A stretch of DNA of 64,000 bases from contig QCHF01000001.1 of assembly GCA_003279605.1 (NCBI GenBank), positions 338,075 through 402,074 of the forward strand, written 5' to 3'. The notes under the pieces were generated by a model. That model saw only the letters and a program-made list of their open reading frames with translations, was not told where the DNA came from and made no database searches. Shown here in pieces: positions 25,765-36,434 of this stretch. Both the position numbers and the translations under genes were made by a program. Within the stretch, counting starts at the first letter, position 1; each line of letters begins with the position of its first letter. Source of the stretch: SAR86 cluster bacterium AG-390-O18. Lineage in GTDB: Bacteria > Pseudomonadota > Gammaproteobacteria > Magnimaribacterales > AG-339-G14.

Positions 25765-27168
25765 ATGAATAAGTATCTTCTCCTTTGTTTTGGATTTCTT
25801 TTAAGTTTTGTATCTCTAACTCAATCATCTAATGATTTATGGGGTGAAATCAGAGATAGAATGATGTTTGACCATGCATTGGAACAGCCATCTGTTTTAT
25901 ATGAGCTTGAGAAATACAACGATAATCAATATGTCATCAACAGACTTGCAAAAAATGGTCAGCGATATCTTTACTACACAGTAACTGAGTCAATTAAAAG
26001 AAACTTGCCTGTAGAACTTGCATTACTTCCTTTTATTGAGAGTCAATTTGATCCTTACGCGCAATCTTCTACTGGAGCATCAGGAATTTGGCAATTTATT
26101 CTCAGTACTGCTCGTGAACAAAAACTTAAAAAAAATTGGTGGTACGACGGGAGAAGAGACATTGTTGCCTCAACGGATGCTGCATTTAATTATCTAACTA
26201 AACTTTATAATAAATATGATGACTGGTTACTTGCAATTGCAGCTTACAATGCTGGTCCTAATAGAATTTTAAAAGAAATTAAGAAAAATAAAGCCAAAGG
26301 ATTTCCTACAGATTTCTGGTCATTAAACCTTCCTAAAGAGACGAAAGCTTATGTTCCAAAACTTTTAGCTCTGCTTGAGGTCATTAAAAGCCCGGAAAAA
26401 TTTAGTGTTGTTATTCCAAATTTACCTAATAGGCCCTATTTTCAATTGGTTACTCTTCCTTCTCAAGTAGATCTAATGCAGGTAGCCAATATTTCTGGTT
26501 TAAAACTAGAAGTAATTTACGAACTAAATCCTGGTTTCAATCAGTGGGCAACAGATCCAAATGGCCCATTTCATATTCTTCTGCCTGTAGGTATAGCTGA
26601 TAGATTTCAAGTCATTCTAGATAATACCGATCCATCTGAATTGGTTCAGTGGGATAAGTATTTAGTTAAAAAAGGAGATACGCTAACTTCTATTGCAAAA
26701 AAATATCTTATTGATTTTGCTCTATTAAAAGAAATTAACGGGTTTAAAGACGATACCATATATGAAAATGAAGAGTTGATTGTCCCAAGAGGTCCAAGTT
26801 GGATCAAAGATTATCTGAATAAACCTGATATTTATTATGTTAAAGCTGGAGATAGCATGTGGTCTATAGCAAAGAAATTTAATGTGACCATAAGAGATTT
26901 ATCAATTTGGAATGATCTAAATCCAGAAAAATTTCTTCTAACGGATACTAAAATACTGATTTACCCAAAATATTTTAAAGAGATTAAGCCAAAACCTGTT
27001 CCTAAAAATGACATCGCATATCCTGTAAAAAGAGGCGATAGTATTATTAAGATATCTAATAAGTTTGGCATCCCTAAAGAATGGATTTTGAAGTGGAATG
27101 ATATACCAGATGAAACCTTAATTTATCCTGGTCAAATAATTGAATTGAAACTATCTGAGATCAATTAA
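25765..27168 (+). CDS. mltD: Membrane-bound lytic transglycosylase D with three LysM repeats
   Basis: The 467-residue envelope protein has a signal peptide (residues 1 to about 21) and a Slt-type lysozyme-like domain with catalytic Glu in LLPFIESQFDP, then SSTGASGIWQF and AIAAYNAGPNRI. Three LysM repeats follow at about residues 295-335, 350-393 and 412-455 (YLVKKGDTLTSIAKKY, YYVKAGDSMWSIAKKF, YPVKRGDSIIKISNKF). It cleaves peptidoglycan glycan strands. No lipobox cysteine is evident, so the anchor may be the signal segment or LysM binding. It shares TTAA (27165-27168) with the convergent permease gene. Confidence 0.93.
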   Translation: MNKYLLLCFGFLLSFVSLTQSSNDLWGEIRDRMMFDHALEQPSVLYELEKYNDNQYVINRLAKNGQRYLYYTVTESIKRNLPVELALLPFIESQFDPYAQSSTGASGIWQFILSTAREQKLKKNWWYDGRRDIVASTDAAFNYLTKLYNKYDDWLLAIAAYNAGPNRILKEIKKNKAKGFPTDFWSLNLPKETKAYVPKLLALLEVIKSPEKFSVVIPNLPNRPYFQLVTLPSQVDLMQVANISGLKLEVIYELNPGFNQWATDPNGPFHILLPVGIADRFQVILDNTDPSELVQWDKYLVKKGDTLTSIAKKYLIDFALLKEINGFKDDTIYENEELIVPRGPSWIKDYLNKPDIYYVKAGDSMWSIAKKFNVTIRDLSIWNDLNPEKFLLTDTKILIYPKYFKEIKPKPVPKNDIAYPVKRGDSIIKISNKFGIPKEWILKWNDIPDETLIYPGQIIELKLSEIN

Positions 27169-28010
27169 TTTTCTAATTTCTGAGTATCCCTTGGATCTAA
27201 AATATCTCTTAAGCCATCGCCTAAGAAATTTAATGCAAATAAGGTTAAAGAAAATAAAAAAGCTGGAAAAATAAGTAACCACCAATACTCCTCCATAGTA
27301 TTAGCTCCCTCTCTGATTAAGATTCCCCAAGAACTATCAGGTGGTTGAACACCCAAACCTAAAAAACTTAAAAAAGCTTCTAAAAGCATAAATTGGGGCA
27401 CCAACAAGGTCGAATAAATTATTACAGTGCCTAAAACATTAGGAATAATATGTTTAAACAAGATTCTGAAAGAGCTGGCGCCCATAATTTGCGCAGATAT
27501 AACAAACTCTTTTTTTCTTAATCCCAAAACTTGCAAACGAACAATTCTTGCCATAGAAAGCCAACCGAAAGCTCCAATTGAAATAAATAAAAAATAAATG
27601 TCTCTACCAAAAATGACGAGAATGAGAATAATAAAAATAACAAAAGGCAGCCCATCCAATATATCTACCAACCTCATCATCAATGAGTCTATTTTCCCTC
27701 CAAAATAGCCAGATACTGCTCCATACGAAAGACCAATAGTTATTGCTACAAAAGTAGCTAAAAAGCCAACCAGCAAAGATATTCTACTTCCGTAAAGTAT
27801 TCTCGAAAAAAGATCTCTACCAAGAACATCGGTACCTAAAATGTATTGCAAAGATGGAGCAGAAGCTCCTAGAGATAAATTCTGCTCAGATACTTCATAA
27901 GGAGAGATTATAGGCGCGATGAGAGCAATACATATAAGGAACAAGGTATACAAAAGAGAAATCAAAAGAATTTTTCTTTGTTTAATCTCTTGAAATAATT
28001 CTAACCACAT
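27165..28010 (-). CDS. Oligopeptide-type ABC transporter permease (OppC/DppC-like)
   Basis: The 281-residue inner-membrane protein has about six helices and the EAA loop around GASSFRILFKHIIPNVLG, which contacts the ATPase. The N-terminal OppC segment has an early helix and LSLGASAPSLQYILGTDVLGRDLFSRILYGSR, the OppC signature. It is the last gene of the minus-strand operon TonB receptor-binding protein-OppB-OppC. No ATP-binding subunit gene follows. Confidence 0.92.
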   Translation of the reverse strand: MWLELFQEIKQRKILLISLLYTLFLICIALIAPIISPYEVSEQNLSLGASAPSLQYILGTDVLGRDLFSRILYGSRISLLVGFLATFVAITIGLSYGAVSGYFGGKIDSLMMRLVDILDGLPFVIFIILILVIFGRDIYFLFISIGAFGWLSMARIVRLQVLGLRKKEFVISAQIMGASSFRILFKHIIPNVLGTVIIYSTLLVPQFMLLEAFLSFLGLGVQPPDSSWGILIREGANTMEEYWWLLIFPAFLFSLTLFALNFLGDGLRDILDPRDTQKLEN

Positions 28011-28943
28011 CTATTCAAGACCACCTGAATCTCTCAAAGTTGGATTTAAAAAGGAAGCTACAATATCTGAGATCAACACAAAAGTTAAAGTCATAAAAGT
28101 AAATAAAATAGAGGTTCCTAAAATCATCGTATAATCTCTATTAAAGGCTGCTTGAACATAAAATCGACCTACTCCATTTATTTGGAATATGGTTTCAACT
28201 ACAAATGAACCTGCAAGAAGTCCGGCAATTGCAGGACCCAAAAAACTTATGACCGGTATAATTCCACCTCTTAGAGCATGAACAATAACAATCCTAATCT
28301 CTGAAAGACCCTTTGCCCTTGCAGTTCTTATATAATCTTGACCGAGAATTTCTAACATCCCTCCTCGAGTAAGTCTTGCAAAAATAGCAGCATAGGCAGT
28401 ACCAAGGGTTATTGTAGGCAGAATTTTATCGCCGGGATTATCGCCCCATCCATAAACAGGTAAAACTTCATACCAAATTCCAAAAATTAAAACCAATGCT
28501 GGTCCTAGAATAATTGAAGGAATACAAATGCCTAGTAACGATATGGACATCGGCACAATATCTAAAGTTTTTCCTGGATTTAGTGATGCTACAAGTCCAG
28601 AAATTACTCCTAAAAAGATAGCGAAAAGAATTGAGTAAATTGCTAATTCAATAGTTGTCGGTAATCCTGACATAATGAGTTCTGTCACTGTTCTGCCAGG
28701 ATATTTAAAGGACGGTCCAAAATCTCCTTGAATAGCATTAAATAAATAATTATAAATTTGAACGTGAATCGGTTTATCTAAATTATAAGCTTCGTTTAAT
28801 TTCTCAATTATTTCAGGTGAAGCCACCCTTTCAGCATCAAAAGGTCCTCCCGGTGCAGCATGGATCATTAAGAATGTAATAATGACTACAACTAATAAAA
28901 CAGGGATGTAAGTAAATAATCTTTTTAAGATTAATTGAATCAA
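28011..28943 (-). CDS. Oligopeptide-type ABC transporter permease (OppB/DppB-like)
   Basis: The 310-residue permease starts ILKRLFTYIPVLLVVVIITF and has the OppB motif HAAPGGPFDAERVASPE, then DFGPSFKYPGRTVTELI. The EAA loop is ARAKGLSEIRIVIVHALRGG. About six helices are present. It begins with TTG (28943) because this gives the typical first helix; GGA lies about 9 nt upstream. It abuts the OppC-like gene with no gap. Confidence 0.92.
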   Translation of the reverse strand: MIQLILKRLFTYIPVLLVVVIITFLMIHAAPGGPFDAERVASPEIIEKLNEAYNLDKPIHVQIYNYLFNAIQGDFGPSFKYPGRTVTELIMSGLPTTIELAIYSILFAIFLGVISGLVASLNPGKTLDIVPMSISLLGICIPSIILGPALVLIFGIWYEVLPVYGWGDNPGDKILPTITLGTAYAAIFARLTRGGMLEILGQDYIRTARAKGLSEIRIVIVHALRGGIIPVISFLGPAIAGLLAGSFVVETIFQINGVGRFYVQAAFNRDYTMILGTSILFTFMTLTFVLISDIVASFLNPTLRDSGGLE

Positions 28944-28947
28944 AATA

Positions 28948-30540
28948 TTATTCCAAACTTAGAAATTGATATGGATTGGTATCTAAAATATTGTTTTGCC
29001 AATTTTTAACCCTTTCACTTAAGAGATATGTTCTAGTGTAAGTATATAAAGGAATGACAGGCAGTTCATCTATGAGAATTTTTTCTGCTTCTTCGTATAG
29101 TTCATATCTCTTTTTTGCTGAAATTTTTGACGCTGCATTATTTAAAATTTCATCGTATTTAGCATTACTCCAGCCGGTTTTATTATTTCCTCTATCTGTC
29201 ACCATCATATCGAGGAAAGTAAAGGGGTCAGGATAATCGCCAATCCAACCGGCTCTAGATATATCAAATTCTCCTTGAGTTTCTCTTGCTAAATAAACTT
29301 TCCAATCAACATTAGTTAAAATTACATTCAATCCCAAATGTTTTTTCCACATTTCTTGAATAGCTTGGGCAATTTTCTGATGCCCTTCGGAGGTATTATA
29401 GAGCACCTCAAGGGGTTGATTATTTATATCATATCCTGATTCTTTAAAAAGTAGTTTTGCTTTAACTGGATTAAATTCCAGTTTGGTATTTGGGTTATAG
29501 CTATTTTCATCAGGAGGAGTGAAAGAATAAGATACTTTTTGATTGCCTTTTAAAATACTTTTTACAATTAAGTCACGATCTATAGATAGAGATAATGCCT
29601 TTCTGAAATTTACATCGTTCAAGGGAAATTTATTTGTATTGATCCTGTAGTAATAGGTTCCAAAATAATTATGTTCAACTAATTCCTTTGGTCTTTCTTC
29701 TCTATATCTAATTATTTTTTCTGTTGGAACAGTATTTGCTAAATGAATTCCACCAGACCTAAATAAACGATCTTGAGTTAATTCATTATCAATAGGGATA
29801 AATTCTATACCATTAATTTTATTTAAATCGTTACCCCAATAAAGATCATTTCTTGATACCTTAAGAGATTTATTTATTTCCCATGAATCTAATTTAAAAG
29901 GACCATTACCGATAAAATTATTTACCCTGGTCCATTTATTATTTCTACTAGTCATTCCACCAAATTTTTCAACGGTTTCAGGGTGAACTGGCCACGTCGA
30001 ATAATGAGTCAAAATATTTAAAAAATAAGGGGTAGGGTTTTCCAATGTAACCACAAGCTTATTTTCAAAGACAGAAACTCCGACCTTAGAAAAATCTTTA
30101 ATTTGCCCTTTATGAAAGCTCTCAGCATTTTTGATGACATATAACATGTCTGCATACTGCGCTCCTAGCTCAGGCGAAAGAATTCTTTCCCAAGAATAAA
30201 CAAAATGTTCAGGTTTTACTGATTCACCGTTTGTCCATTTCGCCTCTGGATTAAAAATAAAAGTATAAGTTACGCCATCCTCACTTATCATCCATTTTGA
30301 TGCTACTCCAGGAACCACTCCGTTGTTTTCTGGATTAAAAATAACTAGCCCTTCCAAAAGAGCTAACAATATTTTATGTTCTGGAACTCCTGTAACAATA
30401 TGAGGATCTATTCCAGAAGGTTCTGTACCATTTCCAAGAAGTAAAATTCCTTGCTCTGAATAAAGGTCAACTTTTGATTTCTGATCAGTGTTTCCTGAGC
30501 AACCAACAAGAAATAAAAAAAATATTATTAGCCAATGCAT
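28948..30540 (-). CDS. ABC-type peptide-binding lipoprotein (SBP family 5)
   Basis: The 530-residue protein is an extracytoplasmic solute-binding protein of the OppA/DppA class. It has a short lipoprotein signal with lipobox LVGC (Cys about residue 14), NGTEPSGIDPHIVTGVPEHKILLALLEGL, the family signature region WTNGESVKPEHFVYSWERI, and the late GWIGDYPDPFTFLD. The ATG at 30540 forms a TGATG overlap with the stop of the TonB receptor, preferred over a TTG one codon upstream. It should bind peptides or similar solutes in the periplasm. Confidence 0.93.
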   Translation of the reverse strand: MHWLIIFFLFLVGCSGNTDQKSKVDLYSEQGILLLGNGTEPSGIDPHIVTGVPEHKILLALLEGLVIFNPENNGVVPGVASKWMISEDGVTYTFIFNPEAKWTNGESVKPEHFVYSWERILSPELGAQYADMLYVIKNAESFHKGQIKDFSKVGVSVFENKLVVTLENPTPYFLNILTHYSTWPVHPETVEKFGGMTSRNNKWTRVNNFIGNGPFKLDSWEINKSLKVSRNDLYWGNDLNKINGIEFIPIDNELTQDRLFRSGGIHLANTVPTEKIIRYREERPKELVEHNYFGTYYYRINTNKFPLNDVNFRKALSLSIDRDLIVKSILKGNQKVSYSFTPPDENSYNPNTKLEFNPVKAKLLFKESGYDINNQPLEVLYNTSEGHQKIAQAIQEMWKKHLGLNVILTNVDWKVYLARETQGEFDISRAGWIGDYPDPFTFLDMMVTDRGNNKTGWSNAKYDEILNNAASKISAKKRYELYEEAEKILIDELPVIPLYTYTRTYLLSERVKNWQNNILDTNPYQFLSLE

Positions 30541-33326
30541 CAATAAATTCTCTTTGAAATATTAAGATAAATAAATCTTCCTAGTGGATCATAATAAGAT
30601 GGGTAAGTATTTGCGTTCCCGGGTACATAATTGATCGATCTACCATTTAAAGGCGGATTCTTATCTAGAATATTATTAATACCAAAAGAAAAATTTATAT
30701 CGTCAATCAAATTTATTGAAAAATTTGTATCTAAATAATAAAAACTACTGAAATCAATAGGATTGGTTGCGTTTGAATCTTCAACACTATCAATGTAGCG
30801 GATTGTGAGATTTGTTGAAGTATCAAATTGTGCAATTTTATAAATAAATTCCATGTTAAATACATTTTGAAATTTTGGTGATGGTAGACCACAGGTATTT
30901 TCATACTTACCTTTACAATCTTCAATAGGAAGCGATGATGTAAGCTGAATATCATTTTTAAGCAAGTAGGAAAGAAAATTATTAATTCTTAATTCGCCAA
31001 AATCCATAAAAAGTGTCTTAACAATATTTATATCTAAACCGGAAATTTTTTGACTGGATACATTTAAAAGAGGTGAGGCAATTTTTCCTGTTCCTTCATA
31101 AAAAGTTCCTGTTGTTGAATTTCTTTCTATTAAATTACAAAAATAAGATTCTCCAGAATCCAAACATCTATTTAAAATAAATGAAGCATCTGCAGATCCA
31201 ATTTTATCTTTAAGAGAAATTGAATAAAAATCTATTTCCAAATCAATTTCATCAGAAAAAAAGTAACTTAAGCTATTTGTATTTGCAGTTTCAGGACGTA
31301 AATTTAGATTACCTCCAACAAGAGAATTGACTTGATCTTCAGTATTTGAAATTGTTCCGTATAAAGATTGAGTTACCCCAGTTCTCGAGCAATCAGAAAA
31401 AGATCTTTGAGGATTTGCCCCGGAACAAGGATCATTGTCTAGAAAAGTTTGTTGTACTTTTGCAGGACTATAAAGATCATTAATATCCGGCATTCTAATA
31501 GCTTTTTGCTGAGAAAATTTAAGTGTATGTTTATTATTGAACAGATGTACCAGACCTAAGTCGTAAGTCAAAGCATCGTCCTCTAATGAATAATCGGAAT
31601 ACCTAATACTTAAGTTTAAATTGGTGTCTGTCACTAAAGGCAAATAAATTTCGGAAAAAAATTCTTTGACCTCTAAGTCTCCATACAAGCTTGAATGAGG
31701 ATATTGTTGGCCTGCTCCGTCAGAGAAATCTTCCGCATTTTTCTTTAAATTTAAATCTCTATATTCAATGCCTAAGGCTAAATCTAAAGAAGGTAAAATT
31801 GAATTCTTTAATATAAAAGATTTTGAGGTCACAAACCTATACTGATTTTCAGTCAGTTCGGCATCTACATTTAAATTCATTGATATATAGTCTAAAGCTT
31901 CTTGTGTGACGCCTAATGCTGCTGAATTCTGTACATTACCGTTTGTTAATCTAAAAATATTCCAAGGTTTACAGTTACCCCCTGATACACAAGCAGGATT
32001 TGATGCCGATCCAGTAACATTTAATGCATTTATTGCTCTAGATTTAGAAATGTCGTTGAAGTAAGTAAAATCAGCAGTTGTTCTAGAACTTTGAAGGCTA
32101 AAATTGTAAAACCAGTCATTGTTAATTTTACCTTCAACATCGAAGACCACCCTATCGGTGGAATGCTTAAAGCTCTGTCTTCTTGGATTGCCTTCAATGT
32201 TTCTTCTGCTGATATATAGAGGAGCAGTATCTGATAATGACAAACCGTTATTAACACAAATTGTATTAAATTGTTGATTTGATAAAAAAGGATTGTTACA
32301 AGGAAGATCTACAGAAAGTCGAAAAACCCCAGAATAATCTAATTGGCCAGTAGTTTTGTGAGATGTCTTAAAGTAATCTAAATTAAAAATATGATTCTTG
32401 AGATTTTCAAAAGTTAGTAAGATTCCTATATCATTTTTTTTATCGGGTCTAAGTAAATGGTTCTTTGACGCAAAATTATATCGAGTTGTACCTTCAACAA
32501 AGGTTTCGTTTTGTACATAAAAGTTTTTCCCCCCAACTCTATTTTCACTAAATTTACCCTCGGGCGATGTACTTGAGCCCCTACAAGTATTATTTCCACT
32601 TAAAGCACAGACGCTTATGTCTCTTTGAGACCAAGTGACTTCATCAACAGACCTATAATTAAAGAAAGAGGTAAGATGAATATCTTGAAAAATTTCATAT
32701 CCTAAAGAAATTTGTATAGCATTTTCATGACCATCGGATACAGATTTTGGAGAAAAATCATAATTATTAGAAATATGCAAAGCTCTCAAATTATTATCAT
32801 CATTTTGATGATTGTAAAAAGAATGTTGATATGAGATATCTATGCCTGAAAATTTTCTATCCAATTGAAAATTAATTACTCCACCTATTGCATCAGAACC
32901 ATAAATCGTTGACTTGCCTCCTGTAAGAACATCAACTTTCTTAATCAACGAGAAAGGAATTTGGCTTAAATCTTGCTCTGCTGTGCCATTCATTGGCGTT
33001 CCAGGAGAAAGTCTTTTTCCATTCAAGAGAACTAAAGTCCTGGTGCCTCCCAGACCTCTTAAACTCACAGATGCTGTCCCAGTAGCTTTATTAGAGTGAA
33101 AAGATGAGTTACTAGGATTTATTTGAGGTAAAAAACTAAGAAAGTTTTCAATATGAAGAGTTCCCCTATTTTTAATATCATCTAAATCAAACGAAGATAT
33201 TGGATTGGCAACCAATAATGAAGATTTCTTAATTGAGCTACCAGTTACATAAACATCCTCAGAGACTTCACCAAATATAGTTTCAAAAAAAGAAAAAATT
33301 AAAAAAAATAGTAAAAAATTTTTCAT
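30540..33326 (-). CDS. TonB-dependent outer-membrane receptor
   Basis: The 928-residue protein has a signal peptide (1 to about 19), a TonB-box-like start ([12 protein letters not shown]), a plug domain with [20 protein letters not shown] and [23 protein letters not shown], and a long beta-barrel ending in an aromatic strand ([11 protein letters not shown]). Several CxxxC-like pairs occur in predicted loops. The plug resembles the peptide/carbohydrate-type receptors common in marine Gammaproteobacteria rather than siderophore receptors (inference). The binding protein and two Opp-type permeases follow in the same operon, so the likely job is uptake of an oligopeptide or similar molecule across both membranes. 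Confidence 0.94.
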   Translation of the reverse strand: MKNFLLFFLIFSFFETIFGEVSEDVYVTGSSIKKSSLLVANPISSFDLDDIKNRGTLHIENFLSFLPQINPSNSSFHSNKATGTASVSLRGLGGTRTLVLLNGKRLSPGTPMNGTAEQDLSQIPFSLIKKVDVLTGGKSTIYGSDAIGGVINFQLDRKFSGIDISYQHSFYNHQNDDNNLRALHISNNYDFSPKSVSDGHENAIQISLGYEIFQDIHLTSFFNYRSVDEVTWSQRDISVCALSGNNTCRGSSTSPEGKFSENRVGGKNFYVQNETFVEGTTRYNFASKNHLLRPDKKNDIGILLTFENLKNHIFNLDYFKTSHKTTGQLDYSGVFRLSVDLPCNNPFLSNQQFNTICVNNGLSLSDTAPLYISRRNIEGNPRRQSFKHSTDRVVFDVEGKINNDWFYNFSLQSSRTTADFTYFNDISKSRAINALNVTGSASNPACVSGGNCKPWNIFRLTNGNVQNSAALGVTQEALDYISMNLNVDAELTENQYRFVTSKSFILKNSILPSLDLALGIEYRDLNLKKNAEDFSDGAGQQYPHSSLYGDLEVKEFFSEIYLPLVTDTNLNLSIRYSDYSLEDDALTYDLGLVHLFNNKHTLKFSQQKAIRMPDINDLYSPAKVQQTFLDNDPCSGANPQRSFSDCSRTGVTQSLYGTISNTEDQVNSLVGGNLNLRPETANTNSLSYFFSDEIDLEIDFYSISLKDKIGSADASFILNRCLDSGESYFCNLIERNSTTGTFYEGTGKIASPLLNVSSQKISGLDINIVKTLFMDFGELRINNFLSYLLKNDIQLTSSLPIEDCKGKYENTCGLPSPKFQNVFNMEFIYKIAQFDTSTNLTIRYIDSVEDSNATNPIDFSSFYYLDTNFSINLIDDINFSFGINNILDKNPPLNGRSINYVPGNANTYPSYYDPLGRFIYLNISKRIY

Positions 33327-33404
33327 GGGAAAAAAACGATTATATTTGATTTAAATTACGATAAAAAATCTTTTTTACCAATTGCAATGCTAAAATTATT
33401 TTCG

Positions 33405-34199
33405 ATGTCATTTCTTAAAGATAAAAAGTTTCTAATCGTTGGTGTAGCGAACAAATTTTCTATTGCAGCTGGTATAGCAAAATCTATGTCTGATCAAGGA
33501 GCTGATTTATTTTTATCTTATCAAAGCGAAAGATTATTAAAAAAAGTCTCCCAGGTTGGAGATCCTTTGGGATGTAAAAATTATTTTGAATGTGATGTAA
33601 GTGATGATGAATCAATAGATTCTTTGATTGAAGAAATTGAAGCTAAATGGGGATATTTAGACGGAATAGTTCATGCTGTTGGATTTGCACCAGCAAACGA
33701 GCTAGACGGAAATTTTGTAGATGTTGCTACCAGAGAAGGTTTTAAGATTGCCCATGATATTAGTGTTTTTAGCTTTACGGCTCTTGCCCAAAAAGCTAAG
33801 TATTTAATGAAAAATAGAAATGCCTCATTATTAACTCTCTCTTATCTTGGAGCACAAAGAACTTTACCAAACTACAATGTCATGGGAGTTGCAAAGGCGG
33901 CTTTAGAATCTACTACAAGATATCTTGCAAATAGTATGGGTGCTGACCAGATTAGAGTAAATGCAATTTCTGCTGGACCAGTAAAAACATTAGCTGCATC
34001 AGGAGTAAAAAGTTTTAAGAAAATGCTCTCATATAATGAATCCAGAGCGCCGCTGAAAAGAAACATCACTTCTGAAGAAGTAGGTAATGCAGCTGCTTTT
34101 CTTTGTTCAGATTTAGCAAGCGGAATAACAGGTGAAATACTTTATGTTGATGCAGGATTTAATATCACTGCTATGGGCGATTTATCTGAAGTTAATTGA
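33405..34199 (+). CDS. fabI: Enoyl-[acyl-carrier-protein] reductase (NADH)
   Basis: The 264-residue enzyme performs the last step of fatty-acid elongation. Close E. coli FabI-type motifs run throughout: [39 protein letters not shown], catalytic [24 protein letters not shown] (Tyr-x6-Lys), and [17 protein letters not shown]. The frame opens at 33387, but ATG 33405 gives the FabI-type start [12 protein letters not shown]. The end overlaps ppiD by 8 nt. Confidence 0.95.
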   Translation: MSFLKDKKFLIVGVANKFSIAAGIAKSMSDQGADLFLSYQSERLLKKVSQVGDPLGCKNYFECDVSDDESIDSLIEEIEAKWGYLDGIVHAVGFAPANELDGNFVDVATREGFKIAHDISVFSFTALAQKAKYLMKNRNASLLTLSYLGAQRTLPNYNVMGVAKAALESTTRYLANSMGADQIRVNAISAGPVKTLAASGVKSFKKMLSYNESRAPLKRNITSEEVGNAAAFLCSDLASGITGEILYVDAGFNITAMGDLSEVN

Positions 34200-35991
34200 T
34201 ATAAGAACTTGACTCTAATTCTTTAAAAAAAGTATCGAGATAAGATCTTGAATTCAATGCTTTCAAAGAATTCTTTGCTTCTTGTATATCTTCTTTTTTA
34301 GCAAGATTTTTTGAATTTTTTACTTTTGTTAATCTGACCACATAGATATCTCCATTTTCTTGAGAAGAAATAAAGACCGGTTTATCAAGGTCAACCGTAA
34401 ATAAGTCACTAAGCAAGTTATCTGGTAAAAGACTGCTATCTCTTTTTATCAATGAATAGGAATTAAATTCTGATAACTCATTATCATTAGCTTTGGCTTC
34501 ATACTTTTCTAACTCTTGAAGAATGGTATCCTGCGCTAACTCAAGTTGAAGTATCTTTTTAATTTCTGGCTCTACTGCTGATTGGGAAAGTAAAGTTTCT
34601 TGCTTTACTTCTCTAACTTCGTATAAAAGAAAATTACCTATTTCATCTTCATAAGGACCAAAAAACTCAGTACTTACATCATTTTGATCAAAGATTTCCT
34701 CAGAAATATTAAAGGAAAATAATTCTTCTGGTAAATTATCTTTATTAAATTCCTCTGATTTTTGGACTTTGAGGTTCAAATCAGAACTAAGAACATCTAG
34801 AGTAAATCCAAAATAGTTATCTTCAATATTTAAAAGGGTTTGATTAAGAATTTCTTGAGATTTATTTGATAAAATCATTTCTTTAATTTCATCATCTGAA
34901 AACAAAAAATCATTTTTTTCTGTAACTTTTAAAATATGAATTGAACCCGGCATTTCTATAATTTGAGAAACATCATTAATTGATAAATTTTTTATTTGTA
35001 ATTCAAATTCTTCAGGAAGAATTGTTCCATCGGTAAAACCTAAATCTCCACCATTACTATTACTACCAAAATCATCAGAATATTCTTCAACTAGAGACTC
35101 GAAGGTTATTGAATCGGAAAGTTTCTTTAGAATTATATTGGCTATTTCTAGTTTTTCTTTTCTGTCCTCTTCGGAAGAAAAGCTGAGTTGGATATGACTT
35201 ACTCTTGTTTGAGACTTATCGTCGCCCTCTTCTAACAGATTTCTCTCATCTAGAATCTCTTGAGAAGAAACTTCTAAAGAATCTCTATAAAGATTCTCAT
35301 TTAGTAAAATATAGTTAATAGCAATCTTCTTTGGTTCAATAAAATTAAACTGATTTTGTTGATAATAGTTCAAGATATCTGAATCTGGGATTACTTCCTT
35401 TTTAGAAATTTCGATAAGATCTAATTTAAAAAAACTTAAAGATCTTTGTTGATTTGTAGCCTGAATAAAATTCAATGCTGAAGAATCTAAAGAAAATTCA
35501 GAACGAGATATGAAGTCGCTTAGGCTATTCGCTATATATTTTGATTTTACTAGTTCTCTATAATCGTTAACTGTTAAACCGAGTCTTGCCATGTACCCTG
35601 AAAATAAAGATGTATCAAATTCATCATTTATTTTAAATGAGATATCATTTGCAATTATGCTGTTTACATAATTATCGGAAACATTTATTTTTAAATCTAG
35701 AGCTTTTTGATATACCAACTCTTTAGAAATTATAGAGTTTCTAGTTATTTCGCTGATTAATTCTTCGGATACTTCACCTTCAGAAAATAATGTAGATAGT
35801 CTGCTAAATTCTAAATTGTATTCTCCAAAAGAAATATTTTTACCGTTTATCTTTAATGGTGTATTTGAAGGAGCAGATGGATCAGTTAAAAAGCCACCAA
35901 ATGTTGCAACCAAACCAAAAATTAAAACTGCCACAATAATAGATGAGCCAGTTGATGATAAACCTTTCCTTATGTTTTGAAGTGCAGACAT
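34192..35991 (-). CDS. ppiD: PpiD-type SurA/parvulin periplasmic folding factor
   Basis: The 599-residue protein has one N-terminal membrane anchor (about 12-34, [18 protein letters not shown]), a SurA_N-type chaperone domain, and a parvulin domain at about residues 255-350 (VSHIQLSF...[23 protein letters not shown]), followed by a second degenerate PPIase-like region. It helps fold envelope proteins at the periplasmic face of the inner membrane. The position downstream of hupB and lon is the usual gammaproteobacterial order. Confidence 0.92.
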   Translation of the reverse strand: MSALQNIRKGLSSTGSSIIVAVLIFGLVATFGGFLTDPSAPSNTPLKINGKNISFGEYNLEFSRLSTLFSEGEVSEELISEITRNSIISKELVYQKALDLKINVSDNYVNSIIANDISFKINDEFDTSLFSGYMARLGLTVNDYRELVKSKYIANSLSDFISRSEFSLDSSALNFIQATNQQRSLSFFKLDLIEISKKEVIPDSDILNYYQQNQFNFIEPKKIAINYILLNENLYRDSLEVSSQEILDERNLLEEGDDKSQTRVSHIQLSFSSEEDRKEKLEIANIILKKLSDSITFESLVEEYSDDFGSNSNGGDLGFTDGTILPEEFELQIKNLSINDVSQIIEMPGSIHILKVTEKNDFLFSDDEIKEMILSNKSQEILNQTLLNIEDNYFGFTLDVLSSDLNLKVQKSEEFNKDNLPEELFSFNISEEIFDQNDVSTEFFGPYEDEIGNFLLYEVREVKQETLLSQSAVEPEIKKILQLELAQDTILQELEKYEAKANDNELSEFNSYSLIKRDSSLLPDNLLSDLFTVDLDKPVFISSQENGDIYVVRLTKVKNSKNLAKKEDIQEAKNSLKALNSRSYLDTFFKELESSSYIN

Positions 35992-36009
35992 TTTTAGATT
36001 ATAAAATAA

Positions 36010-36043
36010 AAACGCGCCCTATAAATATAGGACGCGTTTTAAA
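36010..36043 (-). terminator. Intrinsic terminator after hupB
   Basis: An inverted repeat, AAACGCGCCCTAT against ATAGGACGCGTTT (12 of 13 pairs), has a 4-nt loop and is flanked by T-rich sequence on the minus strand. It lies in the 60-bp gap between hupB and ppiD and could stop transcription leaving hupB; partial read-through into ppiD is plausible. Confidence 0.75.
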
Positions 36044-36051
36044 AAATAAGT

Positions 36052-36321
36052 TTATAAACTATCTTTGAGACTTTTACCGGCTTTGAAGCCTACGCCTTTA
36101 GAAGCGGCAATCTGGATAGTTTCACCAGTTGCTGGGTTTCTTCCCATTCTTGCTGCTCTTTCTCTTACGTTGAAAGTTCCAAATCCTACAAGAGCAACGG
36201 AATCTCCATTACTTAAAGCTCCTGAAATTGAATCTAGCACAGCATCTAAGGTTCTGCTGGCTTCTGCTTTTGAGGTATCAGTTGCATCAGCAACTGCTTC
36301 TATTAATTCGGCTTTATTCAC
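36052..36321 (-). CDS. hupB: DNA-binding protein HU-beta
   Basis: The 89-residue nucleoid protein matches [16 protein letters not shown] at the start, [22 protein letters not shown] (the DNA-binding arm with the conserved Pro), and [10 protein letters not shown] at the end. The start codon is GTG with AGGAGA 7 nt upstream. Two TTGACA hexamers lie upstream on the minus strand (36365-36370 and 36401-36406), without an obvious strong -10 partner. It lies between lon and ppiD, as in E. coli. Confidence 0.96.
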   Translation of the reverse strand: MNKAELIEAVADATDTSKAEASRTLDAVLDSISGALSNGDSVALVGFGTFNVRERAARMGRNPATGETIQIAASKGVGFKAGKSLKDSL

Positions 36322-36434
36322 TAGTCTCTCTCCTAAATAAAGTTGTTAAAATCCTTCGACACAATGTCAATAAAGTGATTTAGACATGTAGATATATTTC
36401 TGTCAAGCGAGATTTAGCCTCTGAAACACCTTTT

